This document shows, piece after piece, positions 60,295 to 64,000 of a stretch of 64,000 nt of DNA. Under the pieces are notes generated by a model. That model did no database searches. It saw nothing but the letters and a program-made list of their open reading frames with translations, and had not been told where the DNA came from. The DNA is from Prosopocoilus inquinatus (taxonomy: Eukaryota; Arthropoda; Insecta; Coleoptera; Lucanidae). The stretch lies in contig CM069872.1 in the NCBI GenBank assembly GCA_036172665.1, positions 59,320,101-59,384,100 of the forward strand, in the 5' to 3' direction. The first letter of the stretch is position 1. Each line of letters starts with the position of its first letter. The translations under genes and the position numbers were made by a program.

Positions 60295-61280
60295 TTAATT
60301 AACTTTTCTGAAACATTAAACCAAAATTTTGTTAAATTACGATCTGTGATTCTATTAAACCTTACTTCATTTTTTTTTTAATTGTAAACCTATCCGATCA
60401 TCGCTTATCTTTCCTTAATTCGATTTCGATATTAGCTAGTTTGATTCTCTTCTGCTTTCTTTCTTTTGTTCAAACTTACTCTCTTGATTCGATCTAACTG
60501 CATAATTTTTATTTTCGTCTTATCTTCATCGCCGATGGTCTTTTGTTTTTTTTTTTCCTGTATTCCTTATTCGACTACATTTAATTCAATCAATTCGATC
60601 GATTTTTGTTTGTTTTCTTTGATTCGATTTCATTTAATTTCATTTGTTGTTTGATTATCAATTATCAATTTATCATGTATTGTTTTCTTCTTTTGTTTAA
60701 TTTTATTTAACAGGATTTTATTTGATTTTTTAATCGTAAGTCGATCGTCTTTTGTTTTTTTTTTTCAACCATAAGTTGATCGTCTTTTGTTTTTGTTTTT
60801 TTTTTTACTCGATTGAAGTTCATTTTACTTTATATCTTAATGTTCCGCAGATTGATCGCAATTTTTATTTTCTTTCTCTTTCTTTAATTATTTTTTAACC
60901 CAGTCCATCGCCTTTTGTTTTGTCCTTATTTTTTTCTGTTGCTCGATTGGAGTTCATTTTTTTTAATATTTTAATAATCCGCAGATTGATCGCCGTTTTT
61001 GTTTTCTTTTTTTTTTTTCTTATTCGACAAGACTTTATTTGATTTATTTATTTTTGATTATTAATTACCTTTCGTCTATTTTTCTTTTGACGTTTGCAGA
61101 TTCAATTTTTTGCTTGCGTTCGTCGTTTCTTAAATCGATTTGGTTTGTTGTTAAGTGCTGCACAGTTTTTATTTTCGTCCTCGTCACATCGACGATCGAT
61201 ATTCTTCCTCTTCCTTCTTTTATTCGAGTTGACACTGTACAATGTTTTAACTCGCCCTCAAATTGAGGGGATTCCATGCT
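60295..61280. repeat. T-rich degenerate repeats
   Basis: The tract is T-rich on the plus strand. Units with GATCG(T/C)C-TTTTGTTTTT and CTCGATTG(A/G)AGTTCATTTT recur near 60720, 60775, 60815 and 60945, with CCGCAGATTGATCGC at 60846 and 60979. The open frames 60466-60654 and 61039-61277 come from this composition. Confidence 0.6.
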
Positions 61281-63748
61281 GAGAATTGGATTTCAAGTTG
61301 TCGAACATAACTTGCAATGCTGCACCAGCAGATCGGGTTTCATTCAAAACAATTAACTCGCGCTCGTTCATTAATTAGTTTTCAACGAGACGCTGACAGT
61401 TGTGATACATAGACTTTTAAACCAGAACTTTTATTTAAAAATGCACTTTGTCGCACCCTGTACGGACAGTTTAAAAAGAGAAATTTGTAAATCAATTCAG
61501 GCGCTATTAAGTCATTACTAGAGCTTGATTATTTATTATTAATTCGGGCACTCAGCCGGTGATTAGTAGAAACGAGTGCGTCTCAGTGAGTTCAGTAAAT
61601 CCTTGGCTTCGGATGAAGAGCCAAAGAGTATTTATGTTTTTTTACTGATTATATTTGATTATTTTATGCCAAGCGAGTGTCATGGTTTCTTTTCCGTGAC
61701 AGCATTAAATAAATTAATAGCACATTTCAATCAGAGCCTTCTACTATTGCTATTAACTGCTGTATTCATATGTATGTGAAAACCTTTAAAAGCTTATTCA
61801 TTCGTGTTCCAATGATACATCAGATTTAAACAAAGAAAAAAAACTTATCGCGTTTATGTTTAGGCAGATTGCGCGCGGCCCTATCGATCGTGCTGCAATT
61901 TATTTATATACGTAATAATGAAGTCGTTTTTCGGCGAGACGAATTTGTCGAAGGCGAATTTGTAAGAAGTACACTCGTTTCCAAAAAAAAATCGCACGAG
62001 ATGTGTCTATTTTACGCCAAGGTTTTCAACTGTTTTAACCCTATCGCTGAGTGTAGTTCTTAGAGAAATTTGTACTCTGAATTTAATTCATATTCTTTTG
62101 CCACTAATTATAGTGTTTTGTTTAGGAAACACGTACAATTTGAAAAAGTCCCTCCCCGAGTTTTTTATTTTTTTATTTTATGATTGTACAAAGCGCCCAT
62201 TATTTACTTACACAATAGGGGCCCGTAATCCGTTAAAAATTAAATGAAATGGCCAATGTTCGCGCTTCGCAGTGTTATAATGAAAACAGTTACGTACGAA
62301 ATTAGAACATCAAATACATTGTTTTAAATTGCGTTTATCCTGCTCGCAGGATTTGCATGCGGAGTGAGAGGTGGGCAAGAAACGGGAGAGCCTCCCTGGT
62401 AATCGACTACGTGTGCAGACAATTAATGTATGTAGATGTGTGGTTACACGGGTAATAAAACCGTGAATGTTTCATGAGATGTTTGAACCGCCGGCCAACT
62501 AGGATATAATCTCGACCATTTATTCAATTATTTACGCGCCCGTATTGTCGGATTAGCGCCGCCGAAATTAAACCGGCACGCCACTGGTCCGCTCCGTCTA
62601 TTTGCGTCCGCCGAAACTTTTAATCGAATTCGACTTTCAATTAATCATTTTTATGCCCGATATTTTCTAGAAATCACGCCGAACGTCGCGCGTTTGTTTA
62701 GTAGGTGTGACATAGGCGTTCGTTATTTTTATTTCTCTGCGGACGTTTTAAAATGTAAAACTCAATTAACAGATAAATTACGTTCGGAAAGTTTAATTCA
62801 GACATACGAGTTGCTCCCCTCGCAGGTGGAACGAAAATAAAACAGCCACAAATCTCCATTTACACGACCGCGCTGATGTTTTGATGCTGTTGCAATTTTT
62901 GTTCGCATCTCTAATTATACGTGTACGCACAAATTCGGAAGCGAAAAGTTTTGGAAACGGAACGGATCAAAATTCAATTCGTATCAAGTTTGTTCCAATC
63001 GCGCTTTCTGACTAGTACGGATCTGTTTAAATCAGCTGAAGTAATGATTGGTTTTAAGAACTTAGTTTGAGTTTTATAGCCGAAAATTCCCTTTCAGGGG
63101 TGTTTTTCCCGAAACGTCAGAACAGGGCCCTTTAAATATTGTCAAATTCTTTTCACCTCGGCGTCTCTCTCCTTATGAAGTTATCCTCGATTAACCTATT
63201 AAAAATATTGATAATACTTTAACTAATGAATGAAATAAAAGAATTATTAGAATTTACGATTTATTACTTATTTTTTCATTTTATTAAAGTGTCCTAAAAA
63301 AATTCGATACAGATCGTTAATTTTGAATAATTGATTATTTTTTCGCTATAGTTAGTATAGAAGGTGAATTATATTAAGGAAGTGGAGTCCTCGAGCTGGA
63401 AGCCCTTGGAAACCAATTCCTAGAAGTTAGTGTACTCGAAACAATTGACGGTTAATAATTGATTCCAACTTTAGAGTCAGCAACTGCACTCGTAAGTTTT
63501 GGAATAATCTGCTCCTCGGGGAAGCACCGCCCGGTCGATGTTGTATTAGGATCTAATCTCCTGCCTTATGAAGTAATATTCTTTGCGAAGTAATTTCGTT
63601 TAGTTCATGTGCTTAAACGGCTTCTTGGTTAGTAGTTCCGGCAGCGTATTACGTGCGGCAAACTTCGGAACGAATTTTAGGCAAAATAAACTACGTAAAT
63701 GTTTACTTCAGAATAGTAAGAGCAAGCATTTCTTTTTAAGTGTGTTAC
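61281..63748. other. Intergenic DNA, no gene seen
   Basis: Short frames (61576-61779, 61869-62063) have no recognisable product. The stretch 62480-62700 has a balanced base mix with several TAATTA/AATTAA words and could be a regulatory element; that is only an impression. Confidence 0.45.
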
Positions 63749-63878
63749 GCCGGATTTCATAATCGAACTAAAGGAGACTTTAAAATAAAAGTCACTTTCT
63801 GAAGTGTGTTAGCATTTTTTTGCCACATGATTGTGACTTTTATTTTAAAGTCTCCTTCAGTTCGATTATGAAATTGGG
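63749..63878. mobile_element. MITE with 43-bp near-perfect inverted repeats
   Basis: The left arm 63752-63795 and right arm 63833-63875 are reverse complements with only one to three differences (core TTTCATAATCGAACT, then AAGGAGACTTTAAAATAAAA). The loop is about 37 bp. It shares the TTTCATAAT terminus with 39867-39973. GTTAC occurs on both sides, but a target duplication is not certain. Confidence 0.85.
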
Positions 63879-64000
63879 CCTTCTAGTTACATAATTATAT
63901 AATTTTAGTTTATTTTTGAGTCTAAACTTGGACCGTTTTAGTCAGTTCTGTCGAAATATTTTTGATTGGGTGAATGCAAAATTCCTTTTGAGTAATCACC

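Overview
The window looks like arthropod, most likely insect, nuclear DNA. Genes have short GT-AG introns and AATAAA poly(A) signals, the intergenic DNA is AT-rich, and there is a tandem pair of insect-type gustatory receptors. A beetle is plausible from the general look, but nothing in the sequence proves the order.

Region 1 (about 4.7-20.8 kb) is a compact housekeeping block of six genes that I could splice completely with phases that agree. They are NOP53 (+), a p24 cargo receptor of the TMED1/5 type (-, convergent with NOP53), the splicing factor CDC40/PRP17 (+, divergent from the p24 gene), TMEM181 (+), a KIAA0825/DUF4495 homologue (-, convergent with TMEM181) and frataxin (-, about 100 bp upstream of the KIAA0825 homologue). 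A candidate 14-codon first exon (20953-20994, +) diverges from frataxin. Its remaining exons were not found.

Region 2 (about 21-64 kb) is gene-poor. It holds two small fatty-acid-binding protein (FABP) genes (27.1-28.0 and 55.2-57.0 kb) that share one exon plan, and between them two tandem gustatory receptor genes (40.2-43.0 and 43.4-46.6 kb). Each receptor is predicted at 436 residues and they match exon for exon. The rest is intergenic sequence with many repeats: tandem arrays (about 210, 180 and 418 bp units), foldback/MITE-like elements (4.1, 22.1, 34.8, 39.9, 56.7, 63.8 kb), a Tc1/mariner-like cassette with TA duplications (53.25-53.88 kb), hAT-like termini and dispersed repeats. A Pol III tRNA-like unit lies between the two receptors.

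The housekeeping genes do not form one pathway; they cover ribosome assembly, early secretory traffic, pre-mRNA splicing and mitochondrial Fe-S biogenesis. The receptors and FABPs are of sensory/lipid-handling type and their proximity may be coincidental. I saw no complete transposase, reverse transcriptase, rRNA gene or CRISPR array. All splice models were made by eye without transcript evidence. Function assignments come from recognised family motifs, not from a search.
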